A DNA stretch of 64,000 bases from Pseudomonas asuensis (lineage in GTDB: Bacteria > Pseudomonadota > Gammaproteobacteria > Pseudomonadales > Pseudomonadaceae), in the NCBI RefSeq assembly GCF_014646755.1, contig NZ_BMNW01000004.1:124001-188000 (forward strand), written 5' to 3'. A program made the position numbers and the translations under genes. Below, in pieces: positions 9,329-18,340 of this stretch. Under the pieces are notes generated by a model. That model saw nothing but the letters and a program-made list of their open reading frames with translations, was not told the DNA's origin and made no database searches. How positions within the stretch are numbered: position 1 is the stretch's first letter; the number at the start of each line of letters is the position of its first letter.

Positions 9329-9850
9329 ATGAAAAAGACACTTGCTGCTCTCACCCTCTTTTCGGCTGCCCAGGCGTTTGCGGCAGACTCAGCGCCAACG
9401 GACAGCTCCGTCCATAACCTACTGAAGGTGACCAACACCTCACAGCTGATCGACTCGTCGATGAGCCAGATGGACAGCTATTTCAATGCCGCGATCGAGC
9501 AGGGCCTGCAGGGTAAGACGCTGAATGCCGAACAGCAGAAGATCGTCGACGATATGCGGACCAAAAGCGTGGCCGTTGTCCAGAAAGCGCTGTCGTGGGA
9601 GAAAATGGAGCCGGTGATGACCGATATCTACAAGAAGTCATTCAACCAGCGCGAAATTGACGCCATGCTGAAATTTTACCAGTCCGAAGAGGGGCTTTCG
9701 GTCGTGACCAAGATGCCTATCGCCATGCAAAACAGCATGCAGGCTATCCAGGCCAGTACCATGAACATAGCGCCCGAACTCAATAAAATCCTCGCGGATG
9801 GAAAGCAGCAGCTCCTCGCCTTGGATAAAGAACACGCTTCAGCCAAATAA
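9329..9850 (+). CDS. DUF2059 domain-containing exported protein
   Basis: A 173-residue protein with a clear signal peptide (MKKTLAALTLFSAAQAFA) that should be released to the periplasm. The mature part is helical and matches the DUF2059 pattern: LLKVTNTSQLIDSSMSQM near the N-terminus and YKKSFNQREIDAMLKFYQSEEG in the middle (split here only by prose: YKKSFNQREID then AMLKFYQSEEG). The family has no assigned biochemical role. ATG at 9329 follows AGAAGGA at ideal spacing. It is monocistronic and followed by a GC-rich hairpin. Confidence 0.88.
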   Translation: MKKTLAALTLFSAAQAFAADSAPTDSSVHNLLKVTNTSQLIDSSMSQMDSYFNAAIEQGLQGKTLNAEQQKIVDDMRTKSVAVVQKALSWEKMEPVMTDIYKKSFNQREIDAMLKFYQSEEGLSVVTKMPIAMQNSMQAIQASTMNIAPELNKILADGKQQLLALDKEHASAK

Positions 9851-9861
9851 GTACCGCCTTT

Positions 9862-9887
9862 CCGGGCCGCTCATGCCGACGGCCCGG
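9862..9887. terminator. GC-rich hairpin between convergent genes
   Basis: CCGGGCCG/CGGCCCGG, an 8-bp perfect stem with a 10-nt loop, between the DUF2059 gene and convergent fosA. It lacks a T-run on either side but is well placed as a shared transcription end. Confidence 0.5.
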
Positions 9888-9916
9888 CCTTGCACCCTCG
9901 TCTGGCTATTGGATGC

Positions 9917-10324
9917 TTACTCAAAAAACTGCATGCCCGCATAGGGGCTTGTGCGGCACTGCGCCAGACGTGTCGCCAGATCGCCCACATGCACTTCAAG
10001 CTTATGTCCATCCGGGTCGAGGAAATAGAACGAGTCGCCCTCGCTGCGATTGTCTTTCCAGACCTTAACGCCATGCGCTTTTAACCGCGTGACAAAAGAC
10101 TCGAAGTCAGACCCGGCAACGGAAAACGCATAGTGTGTGTAGTCTGCTCGTGACCTACTCACGGTAGGGTCCAGCGACAGGCATAACCATAGCGATCCGG
10201 CCTCCAGATAGGCGCCTTGCGCCCACCGTGCAGCCAACCGGCATCCTAACAGCGTTTCGTAGAAGGTAACGCTACGGTCAAGATCACTGACAGCCAGGGT
10301 AAGATGACTCAGCCCAGTCAGCAT
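9917..10324 (-). CDS. fosA: FosA-type fosfomycin glutathione transferase
   Basis: A 135-residue metalloenzyme that adds glutathione to fosfomycin. It is very close to the P. aeruginosa chromosomal FosA. Metal ligands His7, His64 and Glu110 are present, as are the K+-loop SEGDS (94-98) and substrate-binding Lys90, Asn92 and Arg119. ATG at 10324 was chosen because it gives the canonical start [10 protein letters not shown]; the frame is open further upstream. It starts one base after the stop of the ElaA-type acetyltransferase gene, so the two are an operon. Predicted effect: intrinsic reduced susceptibility to fosfomycin. Confidence 0.93.
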   Translation of the reverse strand: MLTGLSHLTLAVSDLDRSVTFYETLLGCRLAARWAQGAYLEAGSLWLCLSLDPTVSRSRADYTHYAFSVAGSDFESFVTRLKAHGVKVWKDNRSEGDSFYFLDPDGHKLEVHVGDLATRLAQCRTSPYAGMQFFE

Positions 10325-10325
10325 G

Positions 10326-10787
10326 TCAGGCCTTTGCAGCGCGACGCATCCCGATATGGGGGATGTCATCTTCCAGATAGATCTCCGTGACGGGCTCGAA
10401 GCCGTAGCGACCGTAGTAATCCTGCAGGTGTGCCTGGGCAGACAGGTAAATCGGAAGACCGGCCCAATGCTCCTCGCAGAAGGTCAGGCCCTGCTTCATC
10501 AGCTCATGTCCAAGGCCGCGCCCCCGTACAGCAGGAGCCGTTACCACACGACCAATGACCACCTCGCCGTCATGCAGGACCGGATCAAGCACACGCAGAT
10601 AAACAACCAGTTCATCATTTTCCCAGCCCATGAGGTGGTAGGTATTACCCGTCAGGTCCTGGCCATCCACTTCTTGATAAGGGCATTTCTGCTCGACCAC
10701 AAAGACTTCAGTGCGCAGCGCGAGGATGGCATACAGCGTCTGAACGGTAAGATCGGTTTGTGGTGTAGCAATCCAGCGGATAGACAT
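10326..10787 (-). CDS. ElaA-like GNAT family N-acetyltransferase
   Basis: A 153-residue GNAT enzyme of the ElaA type, expected to move an acetyl group from acetyl-CoA to an unknown amine. Family features are [19 protein letters not shown] near residue 25, the acetyl-CoA loop [11 protein letters not shown], and the C-terminal [11 protein letters not shown] at 10787 starts the normal family N-terminus (MSIRW); the upstream open frame is not family-like. It is the first gene of an elaA-fosA pair. Confidence 0.9.
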   Translation of the reverse strand: MSIRWIATPQTDLTVQTLYAILALRTEVFVVEQKCPYQEVDGQDLTGNTYHLMGWENDELVVYLRVLDPVLHDGEVVIGRVVTAPAVRGRGLGHELMKQGLTFCEEHWAGLPIYLSAQAHLQDYYGRYGFEPVTEIYLEDDIPHIGMRRAAKA

Positions 10788-10962
10788 GAGCGGCTCTCTG
10801 AAGAGGTGATCGTCGCATTGTCGATCACCTTGCTCCCAGGCACCAGCCCTATGCTGGCACGGCCCTCTGGCTGGCCCGCCCGCGCGCCACGGCTTTAAGA
10901 TCCAGGAGTATGGCGCGCCAGCGGTTAAGGCCTTTATCAAGATTCGAGCTTTTACAGCTGCG

Positions 10963-11880
10963 TTATTGGAACTGACTACGATTTTCAGGCGTGATCAGCT
11001 TAAACGGCACCCAATTTACCGGCTCTACCCGCTCCCCTCTGACCATGCGCAACGCTACTTCTACAGCACCATTGGCTTGGCCTGCCGCATCCTGAAGCAC
11101 GCTAACGGTCAGCTTGCCCTGGTCCATCATCTTGAGCGCATCCGGTGTGCCGTCAATGCCGCCGATAAGATAGTCTTTTGGGTTCTTGCCCGCCTTCTCC
11201 AGCCCCATCACCGCACCAATGGCCATCTCGTCATTGTTCGCCGCGATAATGTCAAAGCTTACGCCCTGCTTGAGCCAGTCCATGACAGTGCTCGCCGCCT
11301 CACTGCGTTGCCAGTGAGCGATGGTCTTTTGCACGATCTTCATGTTCGGGTATTTGGCCACGACGTTTTCTACGTCTTCGGTACGAATTTTCGAAGCCTT
11401 GTTGCCTGGATCGCCAACCAGAATAACGACGTTGCCCTTGTAATTGGCCCGACGCGCCAGCTCTTCCATCTGAAGGGTGCCGGACTCTACCTCATTCGAG
11501 CCGACAAACGCGGTTTGTGGCGTCCAGCTGGCAGGCTCAGGGTTGCGGTTGATAAAGACCAGCGGAATCTTCGCTTCGTTGGCAAGCCGGGTCATTTCCG
11601 GTGCAGTCTTCATGTCTACGGCGGTCACGATGATCGCATCCACCTTGGACGCGATCAGGTTACGGATCTGCCGCATCTGCAGCGTACCGTTGTCCTGTGC
11701 GTCCTCCATAAAGACATCAGCGTCCAGGTTGTTGGCATGGCGCTGCACGTTATTGCGTAGCAGGACCTGGAAGTTATCGTTGTTCTTGGCGACGCCCACA
11801 CCGATCAGCGGCGTGGCGGCCTGGGCCAGGCTGCTCAGGAGCAGACCGGCACCGAGTAGAGAGGTCATCCAATGTTTCAT
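10963..11880 (-). CDS. Periplasmic sugar-binding protein (type I, peripla_BP_4), no transporter nearby
   Basis: A 305-residue exported binding protein of the ribose/galactose type. The signal peptide ends SLAQA, and the mature protein starts TPLIGVGVAKN. The fold signatures are IVTAVDMKTAPEM, PLVFINRNPEP and a C-terminal IGGIDGTPDALKMMDQGKL, as in RbsB-like proteins. No ATPase or permease gene is present in the window. ATG at 11880 lies seven bases after the chemoreceptor stop, and its ribosome site GAGGCG overlaps that stop. I infer it presents a sugar or polyol to the chemoreceptor rather than, or as well as, to a transporter. Confidence 0.88.
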   Translation of the reverse strand: MKHWMTSLLGAGLLLSSLAQAATPLIGVGVAKNNDNFQVLLRNNVQRHANNLDADVFMEDAQDNGTLQMRQIRNLIASKVDAIIVTAVDMKTAPEMTRLANEAKIPLVFINRNPEPASWTPQTAFVGSNEVESGTLQMEELARRANYKGNVVILVGDPGNKASKIRTEDVENVVAKYPNMKIVQKTIAHWQRSEAASTVMDWLKQGVSFDIIAANNDEMAIGAVMGLEKAGKNPKDYLIGGIDGTPDALKMMDQGKLTVSVLQDAAGQANGAVEVALRMVRGERVEPVNWVPFKLITPENRSQFQ

Positions 11881-11887
11881 GTTCGCC

Positions 11888-13873
11888 TCACACGCTGAAA
11901 TGATGGAGTAGTCGACGCTGCACCTGAGCCATTTCGGACAGGTCCTGGCTGCTTTGTGCGGTACGTTCGGCACCCTCGGCGGCCAGTTGGGCAGCGTCAT
12001 TGATGTACGTGACCATGCGGCTGGTTTCCTCCACCGTCGCGCTCTGCTCTTCCGTGGCTGCCGCAATCTGGATATTCATGTCACGAATGCTGTTCACGGC
12101 ATTGCTCATGGAGCCCAATAGCTCATCTGCACCGGAGGCCAGCCGAACACAGTGGTTGGACTGCGTCTGGCTCTCGTTCATGACCTTTACGACCGAGTGG
12201 ATCTTGCCCTGCATCTGCTCGATCATTTTCTGGATCTCGCTGGTAGAGGACTGTGTACGGCTTGCCAGCGAGCGCACTTCGTCCGCGACCACGGCGAAAC
12301 CACGGCCCTGTTCGCCAGCCCGTGCGGCCTCGATGGCTGCGTTGAGCGCCAGCAGGTTGGTCTGCTCGGCGATAGTGCGGATCGCGTCCACGATGCCGTC
12401 GATCTGTTTGCCAAAGCCTTGAAGCTCATCCGTTTCCAGCGAGGCCTTATTGATTTGTTCGGCCTGCAGGCGAATGCTGGCAATGGTCTTGGCTACACGC
12501 TCCTGCACCTTGCTGGTCAGCTCGTGAGTATCGTCTACAGCCTCACGGGTATCGTTCGCCCGTTTGGCCACCTCATGCACGGTGCTTTCCATCTCGGTCA
12601 TGGCTGAGGCAGCAGAGTTGAGGCGGTCGCGCTGCTCATCCACCGCGCGGGTGGTGCGGTCGCTGATCTCAGCGTTACTGTCCGCCGTTTGCGCCAGACT
12701 ATCGGCCGAGCGGGTCAGCTCGCGGAGCGTGTCCTGCAACGACGTGGTCAGCTCGTTCAGGTAGCCACCCAGCTCGCCGAATTCGTCCTTGCGGGAGACA
12801 TCAAAGCGCACACGCATGTCACCGCTTGTAACCTGCTTGAGGACTTCACGGAATGCCGCCAGCGGGCGCCGAATGCTATGGGATACCCAACCTCCGATCA
12901 GTACGGCAGCCAGCACGGCCAGCACACAAGCGATCAGCAGCAGGCTACGGCTGGTAGAAATGGTCGAGTCGGCATCTGCCTTGGCACTGTTGGCTACGGC
13001 AACGGCCTGACTGCCAAACTCAGCGATCTTGCCCAGTACGGCTTGCAACTTGGCGTCCACCGCCTGACGCTGGGCTGCAACCTGCCCTGCCAGCGCTGCG
13101 TCCTGCTGGTAGACATTGAAAAGGCCATCGTTAGCGGTCAGATCCCTCAACAGATGGTTCACCATCACCGTCACAATCCGGCCAGTCCGAGCATCCTGTG
13201 CGACAAACACCTTGAGTCGATCACGGATGACTTCATCCTGAAGCGTCAAGGCGCGCTTGAGCTTGTCGATATCACTAACAGCGGCATGCCCGGCGAAATG
13301 GTCATAGGTCTTACCGACTTCCAGCAGCAGCGCTTCAGCAGCGGCTGCACTGTCAGTGGACCCGTTAGCACGCTGTCTGGCCATATAGTCCCGCAGGACG
13401 TTGGCCAGTCGCGCGCCTTCCTGAGTCGCAAAACCCTGTAGCGTACGGGCCTGAATGCTCAAGGCGACCTGCTGACCATGCAGCTGCATCAGCTTAGCGG
13501 CCTGTTCGGCATAGAGTACGCTCAGCTCACGCTGCTGGGACAGGTCTTCCTTAAGCTCAGGCCGGTTGCCGATGTAACGCGACGTAGTACCCAAGAGCTC
13601 ATTGAAATGCCCCAGGCTCTCATCAAAGGGTTTCTTGCCCTCGGCGATCTGCTGGCCGTCACGGCTGATCAAAACAGCCAATACGGCTTGGTTGGCGCGC
13701 AGGATATGTACATTGAGCTCGCTGGCCGCCTGACTGAGCGGCGCCGATTGCCCGGTAATAATGGAAAGCCGGTCACTGATGGAGTGCGTGCTCTGGTAAC
13801 TAATGCCCACGATGGACAGCAGCAATACCAATAGCAACGCAAAACCACCAATCACACGTTGGAGGATGGTCAT
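11888..13873 (-). CDS. Methyl-accepting chemotaxis protein
   Basis: A 661-residue inner-membrane chemoreceptor. TM1 is at residues 6-25 ([15 protein letters not shown]). A long, all-helical periplasmic sensor of about 270 residues follows, long enough for a helical bimodular (HBM-type) domain. TM2 is [23 protein letters not shown] domain and the signalling hairpin ([20 protein letters not shown]) complete it. There is no CheR-binding pentapeptide at the C-terminus. ATG at 13873 gives a compact N-terminus; ATG at 13897 is possible. It is the promoter-proximal gene of a two-gene unit with the sugar-binding protein. Confidence 0.92.
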   Translation of the reverse strand: MTILQRVIGGFALLLVLLLSIVGISYQSTHSISDRLSIITGQSAPLSQAASELNVHILRANQAVLAVLISRDGQQIAEGKKPFDESLGHFNELLGTTSRYIGNRPELKEDLSQQRELSVLYAEQAAKLMQLHGQQVALSIQARTLQGFATQEGARLANVLRDYMARQRANGSTDSAAAAEALLLEVGKTYDHFAGHAAVSDIDKLKRALTLQDEVIRDRLKVFVAQDARTGRIVTVMVNHLLRDLTANDGLFNVYQQDAALAGQVAAQRQAVDAKLQAVLGKIAEFGSQAVAVANSAKADADSTISTSRSLLLIACVLAVLAAVLIGGWVSHSIRRPLAAFREVLKQVTSGDMRVRFDVSRKDEFGELGGYLNELTTSLQDTLRELTRSADSLAQTADSNAEISDRTTRAVDEQRDRLNSAASAMTEMESTVHEVAKRANDTREAVDDTHELTSKVQERVAKTIASIRLQAEQINKASLETDELQGFGKQIDGIVDAIRTIAEQTNLLALNAAIEAARAGEQGRGFAVVADEVRSLASRTQSSTSEIQKMIEQMQGKIHSVVKVMNESQTQSNHCVRLASGADELLGSMSNAVNSIRDMNIQIAAATEEQSATVEETSRMVTYINDAAQLAAEGAERTAQSSQDLSEMAQVQRRLLHHFSV

Positions 13874-14276
13874 AGCAGTAACCCGTACGTTTGTCATTAT
13901 TCAGGGGTCAACAACACGGCGCGAGGTGCCACTTGCTCAGAGGCCTCTCGGCTTTTCACCTTTAGGTTATCGGCGAGACAGGCAGGTGACTAAAGCTGTC
14001 AGCTGCTCATTTTTTGATCACGTTATGGTTAATGAAGACCAGTGGTGGCCCATCGCTATAGAAAGCTGCACGCTAGAGCGGGTAGGCGTAATCTAGATTG
14101 TTTAGAACTGCCGACGAATGGTTATGAGCGGTTTGGGTGGTCATTCCAGCACAAAGAGTGACTTCTGCGCCCCAAGCACCTGTAGCTTCTTTATAAGAGG
14201 TGACTGCAACGCGTGCAGTCTGCCTTGGCAGCCGTTATAACGGGAGAAACGTGCCCTGTTCCTTAATGGAGAAACC
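13874..14276. other. Divergent intergenic region, about 400 bases, with two inverted repeats
   Basis: No gene seen. It must hold the promoters of the chemoreceptor (leftwards) and of the GST gene (rightwards). Near the GST are a perfect repeat GACTGCA-ACGCG-TGCAGTC (14202-14220), just after a TATAAG hexamer at 14192, and a 12-bp palindrome CCGTTATAACGG (14232-14243). Either could be an operator or a leader hairpin. Confidence 0.4.
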
Positions 14277-14894
14277 ATGCAACTGATCGGAATGTTTGAC
14301 TCACCCTATGTCCGCCGCGTAGCCGTTTCCCTGAATGCGCTGGGCCAATCCTTCGAGCACAAGCCTCTCTCGGTTTTCAGCGCCTTTGAGGAGTTTCGGT
14401 CGATCAATCCGGTTGTAAAAGCCCCATCGTTGGTCTGTGATGACGGTACGGTATTGATGGATTCAACATTGATTCTGGAGTACGTAGAAGCGCTGGCGGC
14501 CGAATCGGGACGCACCCTCATGCCTCGCGACCTGACTGAACGCCAGCATGTATTGCGCATTATTGGGCTCGCCCTGACCGCCTGCGAGAAAACCGTACAG
14601 ATCGTTTATGAGCGCAAGTTACGCCCGGCTGACAAGGTGCATGAACCCTGGATCGACCGCGTCACGGGGCAGCTGCTGGCTGCTTACGGTGCGCTGGAAG
14701 CCGAAGTGGCGAACCACCCGCTCAAGGCAGGCGCCGACGACATCAATCAGGCTGGCATCACCACGGCTGTAGCGTGGCGCTTTACCCAGCACATGACGCC
14801 CAACGCCGTTATTGCCGACAGCTTTCCACACCTGCGCGAGCTGTCAGCGCAGGCGGAAACACTAGACGCGTTCAAGGCAACGGTCTTTGTCTAG
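14277..14894 (+). CDS. Glutathione S-transferase family protein
   Basis: A 205-residue soluble GST. The N-terminal thioredoxin-like domain begins MQLIGMFDSPYVRRVAVSL and holds the cis-proline/SNAIL-like region NPVVKAPSL ... DSTLILEY. An all-helical C-terminal domain follows. Form and length match the YibF-like class; the physiological substrate is unknown. ATG follows AATGGAG. It is followed by a run of same-strand small genes starting 29 bases later, so it may head that cluster. Confidence 0.88.
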   Translation: MQLIGMFDSPYVRRVAVSLNALGQSFEHKPLSVFSAFEEFRSINPVVKAPSLVCDDGTVLMDSTLILEYVEALAAESGRTLMPRDLTERQHVLRIIGLALTACEKTVQIVYERKLRPADKVHEPWIDRVTGQLLAAYGALEAEVANHPLKAGADDINQAGITTAVAWRFTQHMTPNAVIADSFPHLRELSAQAETLDAFKATVFV

Positions 14895-14923
14895 GACCAC
14901 TGATTGATTGAGGTAGGCGAACC

Positions 14924-15160
14924 ATGGATGGATTTCTGAGTGCTATTGGCAACTTCATTCTGGAGTTCATTTTCGGCACCCTTTTCGCGGCCATTCTGTT
15001 CTGGATCGGCTGGCCCATCGTCAAGGTTCTGACCTTGGGTCGCTATCCTCATGGCCAGAAATGTCTGGACGAGACGATGCAAGCTAACTGCGTTCGAGCC
15101 ACTGCTATCGCTGCACTGGCCGTGTCACTCATGGCCGCGTTGGGCCAATTCCACCGCTGA
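14924..15160 (+). CDS. Small membrane protein of unknown function
   Basis: A 78-residue protein with two likely membrane segments (about 8-36 and 58-74) separated by a short basic/polar loop with two cysteines (QKCLDETMQANC). I do not recognise a family. ATG follows GAGGTAGG at good spacing, and it fits between the GST and cupin genes with 29- and 18-base gaps, which supports real coding. Confidence 0.72.
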   Translation: MDGFLSAIGNFILEFIFGTLFAAILFWIGWPIVKVLTLGRYPHGQKCLDETMQANCVRATAIAALAVSLMAALGQFHR

Positions 15161-15178
15161 GCCGCATACAAGGTCTAC

Positions 15179-15490
15179 ATGAATATCATCCGCAGCAAGA
15201 ACTTCACCGCCAACCGCGCCTGGGGTGCGCTCGACATTGCCAACATGGGCGGTATCACGACGCGTCTGCACTGGACTGATCAACCCTATCAGTGGCACAT
15301 CAACGATGGCGAAGAAGTCTTTGCCGTACTTGATGGTGTGGTTGAAATGCATTACCGCGAGGCCGGTAAAGAAAAGTCCGTCCGGTTGGAAGCCGGGGAC
15401 ATATTCTTTGCCGGGATCGGCTGTGAGCATGTTGCGCATCCTCAAGGCGAAGCCCGTATCCTGGTTGTAGAGCGCGAGGGTAGCGTCTGA
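15179..15490 (+). CDS. Cupin domain protein
   Basis: A 103-residue single-domain cupin. Motif 1 is HINDGEEVFAVLDGVVEM, and motif 2 contains GDIFFAGIGCEHVAHP. Some metal-binding histidines of the consensus are replaced, so binding of a metal cannot be assumed. The reaction is unknown. It lies 18 bases after a small membrane protein gene and 12 bases before an acetyltransferase gene, suggesting one transcript. Confidence 0.82.
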   Translation: MNIIRSKNFTANRAWGALDIANMGGITTRLHWTDQPYQWHINDGEEVFAVLDGVVEMHYREAGKEKSVRLEAGDIFFAGIGCEHVAHPQGEARILVVEREGSV

Positions 15491-15502
15491 GCGGAAGCAC
15501 CC

Positions 15503-16030
15503 ATGCGAATCCGTCAGATCACCCTTGCCGACCTTGACGGCTTTTATAACCTCTTTGCTGCGGTGTGTGCGGAAGGACTGTATACCCATCGCCAGCTACC
15601 GCCTGCCAAGGAGCGTATCCGCGAAAGCCTGATAGAGGTCCAGACGCAGGGCTGGCCCAACCATGTCATCGAACATGAGGGCCAGATCATCGGCTCGGGG
15701 GAGGTCTTTCCAGCCAGCGTCTGCGGTGAGCCGGGCCGAGATGACACGGTGGGTGTTCTGGGGATGCTGATCCACAAGGCTTTCCGTAACCAGGGGCTGG
15801 GCACTTGTCTGTTGAGGACACTTATTGATAGCAGTCAGGCCGCTGGTTTTGCCGCGCTTGAGTTGGACGTCTACACGTCCAACCGCCGTGCCATCCACCT
15901 GTACGAGGTGCATGGGTTCGAATGGCGCCATGACCTGTCCAGGCATCTCCTGCCTAATCGACAGGAGGATCAGCTGCAGCGAATGCGTCTTGAGCTGGGT
16001 CTGCACTCTTTATCTGCCAAAACGCTATAA
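15503..16030 (+). CDS. GNAT family N-acetyltransferase
   Basis: A 175-residue GNAT protein. Beta-strand 4 and the acetyl-CoA loop read VLGMLIHKAFRNQGLGTCLL, and the late conserved strand is ELDVYTSNRRAIHLYEVHGF (20 residues). The substrate is unknown. It is the first of three intact acetyltransferase genes in a row on this strand. Confidence 0.88.
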   Translation: MRIRQITLADLDGFYNLFAAVCAEGLYTHRQLPPAKERIRESLIEVQTQGWPNHVIEHEGQIIGSGEVFPASVCGEPGRDDTVGVLGMLIHKAFRNQGLGTCLLRTLIDSSQAAGFAALELDVYTSNRRAIHLYEVHGFEWRHDLSRHLLPNRQEDQLQRMRLELGLHSLSAKTL

Positions 16031-16084
16031 AACCGGGTGAGGTTCCGGTTATAACGCTTAGGCGCTTATAAGAGATAAAAATCC

Positions 16085-16642
16085 ATGAGCATCCTGACGT
16101 TAGAGGCAGAGCGGGTCCGACTGATCATTCCTACCGAGCGCGATGAGGTGCGGCGCCGGCGGTTCGAGATTGAGAACCGTGAGCACCTGAGCATCTGGGA
16201 GCCCTTACGGGAAGAAAGCTTCTACACGCCCGAGGCTATTCGTCAACGCATTCGACTGAACCTTCAGGACTTCATGGCGGGCGCTTCCTGCTGTTTCAGC
16301 ATTGTCGACAAGCGAACCGACACGATCATCGGCAGCTGTAATTTTTCCAATATCATCCGGGGCTCATTCCTGGCTTGCCACCTGGGGTACTCGATTGCTG
16401 AAAGCCACCAAGGCAAAGGCTTTATGTTCGAGGCGGCCAGGGCTGGTATCGACTACATGTTCACGCAGCGCAAGTTGCATCGCATCATGGCTAATTACAT
16501 TCCCCACAACGCGCGCAGCGCGCAGCTGCTCAAGCGTCTGGGTTTCGAGCGTGAGGGGTATGCGCGAGCCTATCTCAAGATTAATGGTGTCTGGGAGGAT
16601 CATGTCCTCAATGCCTTGATCAACCCGTCCACTAATGTCTAA
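16085..16642 (+). CDS. RimJ-like GNAT N-acetyltransferase
   Basis: A 185-residue protein of the RimJ/RimL group, which acetylates N-terminal residues of ribosomal proteins or unrelated small molecules. Motifs include LEAERVRLIIPTERD at the start, the acetyl-CoA loop SHQGKGFMFEA and NARSAQLLKRLGFEREG. The group diagnosis is sound, but whether the target is ribosomal S5 is not known. A 54-base gap separates it from the previous acetyltransferase. Confidence 0.87.
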   Translation: MSILTLEAERVRLIIPTERDEVRRRRFEIENREHLSIWEPLREESFYTPEAIRQRIRLNLQDFMAGASCCFSIVDKRTDTIIGSCNFSNIIRGSFLACHLGYSIAESHQGKGFMFEAARAGIDYMFTQRKLHRIMANYIPHNARSAQLLKRLGFEREGYARAYLKINGVWEDHVLNALINPSTNV

Positions 16643-16668
16643 ACCATTACGTATCCCTAAGGACTGCG

Positions 16669-17238
16669 ATGACTCCACCCTTGCTGCGCACCATACCCGA
16701 ACAGTTCGAAACCAAACGTCTCCTGCTGCGGGTTCCTCAGGCTGGAGATGGCGCCATAGTCTATGAAGCCGTAGTGGAATCGCTTGCCTCACTGCGAAGG
16801 TTTCCGGCCTCGTTGCCCTGGGTGATGACCGAGCCGTCGGTGGATACCTCCGAAGCCTACTGCCGTCTGGCTGCCTCAAGCTTTATCGTGCGCAAGGACC
16901 TGCCGTTTCTGTTGCTCGACAAGGCCACCGGCGCGCTGGTCGGCTGCGCCAGCTTTCATCGTATCGACTGGAGCGTACCCAGCATGGAGATTGGCTACTG
17001 GTGCCGCGACAGCCGGTGCGGCCAGGGCTATATCACTGAAGCAGTTAGCGCCATGGTCCGGCTGGCTTTTGATAAGCTCAAGGCCGAGCGCATCCAGATC
17101 CTGACGGACGAAGAGAACATAGCCTCCTGCCGCGTCTGCGAGCGAGCCGGTTTTACGCTTGAGGGAACGCTGCGGCATGAACGCAAGGCACCAGACGGTA
17201 CGTTGCGCAATACACGTGTATACGCCTGCACTACCTGA
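16669..17238 (+). CDS. RimL-like GNAT N-acetyltransferase
   Basis: A 189-residue acetyltransferase with the N-terminal ETKRLLLRVPQAGD signature, the acetyl-CoA loop RCGQGYITEA and the late motif ENIASCRVCERAGFTLEG. This is the RimL/RimJ-like subgroup; the substrate is unknown. It ends 11 bases before a small kinase gene, so the two are probably co-translated. Confidence 0.87.
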   Translation: MTPPLLRTIPEQFETKRLLLRVPQAGDGAIVYEAVVESLASLRRFPASLPWVMTEPSVDTSEAYCRLAASSFIVRKDLPFLLLDKATGALVGCASFHRIDWSVPSMEIGYWCRDSRCGQGYITEAVSAMVRLAFDKLKAERIQILTDEENIASCRVCERAGFTLEGTLRHERKAPDGTLRNTRVYACTT

Positions 17239-17249
17239 GCCGTCTGCCC

Positions 17250-17732
17250 ATGGAGCTGATCGTCTTTATTGGTATCCAAGCCGCAGGCAAGTCAACCTTT
17301 TACCAGCGCTGCTTCTTCGACACGCACGTCCGTATCAATCGGGACATGCTGCGTACCCGCCACCGTGAGCATCGATTGCTGGCCGCCTGCCTGGAGGGCA
17401 AACAAAAGGTAGTCATCGACAACACCAATCCCTCTGCTGCCGAGCGGGCGCGCTACATTGAGCCTGCACAGGCAGCCGGCTTTACGGTGATCGGTTACTT
17501 CTTCGAGCCGGACCCACGTGGCTGCGAGGCCCGCAATCAGGCCCGGGCGAGAAAGGTACCACCCGCTGGCCTGTTTGGTACGCTCAAACGACTGGAGCGG
17601 CCGCGCTTCGAGGAAGGCTTCCATGAGCTCCATTGTGTCGTATTGCAGCCGGACGGCCACTTTCTTGTTTCAAGATATCAACCGCCCGCCAGGCCTGAAG
17701 CAGCGCTGGAACCGCTTGAGCCGGAGCGTTGA
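17250..17732 (+). CDS. P-loop ATPase/kinase, polynucleotide-kinase-like
   Basis: A 160-residue predicted ATP-dependent kinase. Walker A is GIQAAGKST at residues 8-16. The strand VVIDNTNPSAAER resembles the DNTNP motif of the PNK-like (zeta-toxin/Pnkp) P-loop kinases, and an R-rich lid (RNQARARKVP) follows. It is about one domain long with no phosphatase partner, so the substrate, nucleic acid or small molecule, is open. It follows the acetyltransferase gene by 11 bases. Confidence 0.82.
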   Translation: MELIVFIGIQAAGKSTFYQRCFFDTHVRINRDMLRTRHREHRLLAACLEGKQKVVIDNTNPSAAERARYIEPAQAAGFTVIGYFFEPDPRGCEARNQARARKVPPAGLFGTLKRLERPRFEEGFHELHCVVLQPDGHFLVSRYQPPARPEAALEPLEPER

Positions 17733-17876
17733 GCGAATTAGCCCTCCCTCCACGTATCACAGCGTGGTAGATGCCGCTTCAGCCAGGCGGGCGATCCGCA
17801 GCTACGCTGTTTCTTATCTATTCAAGAAACGCATCGGACTGTCTTGTTGCAGGTAGGCTGGTGGAAGGAGCATCGA

Positions 17877-18245
17877 ATGGTCGAAATTGAAATCGAAGGC
17901 AATAACGCCGTCTTTACTGTTAAAGGCATCCACAAGCTGTGGGCGCTTAAAAGTCAGCTGATGATCCCTCAGGAGCATATCCTTGCCGTTCACCAGGACG
18001 ATGCGGTCCTGCAGGGCTGGAAAGGCTGGAAGGCGCCGGGCACCAAGATCCCGAACATCCTGACGGCCGGAACCTTTTACCTTGAGGGCGAGCAGGTATT
18101 CTGGGATGTAAGCCATGCAGAGCGGGCTATCATCATCGACCTGGAAGATGAGCAGTACAAGCGTCTGATCATCGAGGTCGAACATCCTGAAGGGGCGATC
18201 GAACTCCTGACGAGCCTGATCGAGGCCAACAAAGGGCGCGCCTGA
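17877..18245 (+). CDS. Hypothetical PH-like small protein
   Basis: A 122-residue soluble protein with alternating strands and a C-terminal helix. The central block GWKAPGTKIPNILTAGTFY followed by VFWDVSHAERAI resembles a conserved family of small bacterial proteins I associate with a PH-like fold; no function is known to me. ATG at 17877 is chosen because GGAAGGA ends seven bases upstream. A 144-base gap separates it from the kinase gene. Confidence 0.78.
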   Translation: MVEIEIEGNNAVFTVKGIHKLWALKSQLMIPQEHILAVHQDDAVLQGWKGWKAPGTKIPNILTAGTFYLEGEQVFWDVSHAERAIIIDLEDEQYKRLIIEVEHPEGAIELLTSLIEANKGRA

Positions 18246-18340
18246 TTCGTCGCTTCAAGCGCTGCCGCACGCCAGCCCCTCCAGAACACTGCCATACTCT
18301 GAGGGCATCCAGAAGTGCCTTTCAAGGATAAGGAATCATC

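Noticed and set aside
12689-13441. Long open frame antisense to the chemoreceptor gene
   Set aside because: A shadow of the clear MCP frame, with no start signal and no recognisable domain. The same applies to antisense frames in the binding protein, rubredoxin reductase and polA genes.
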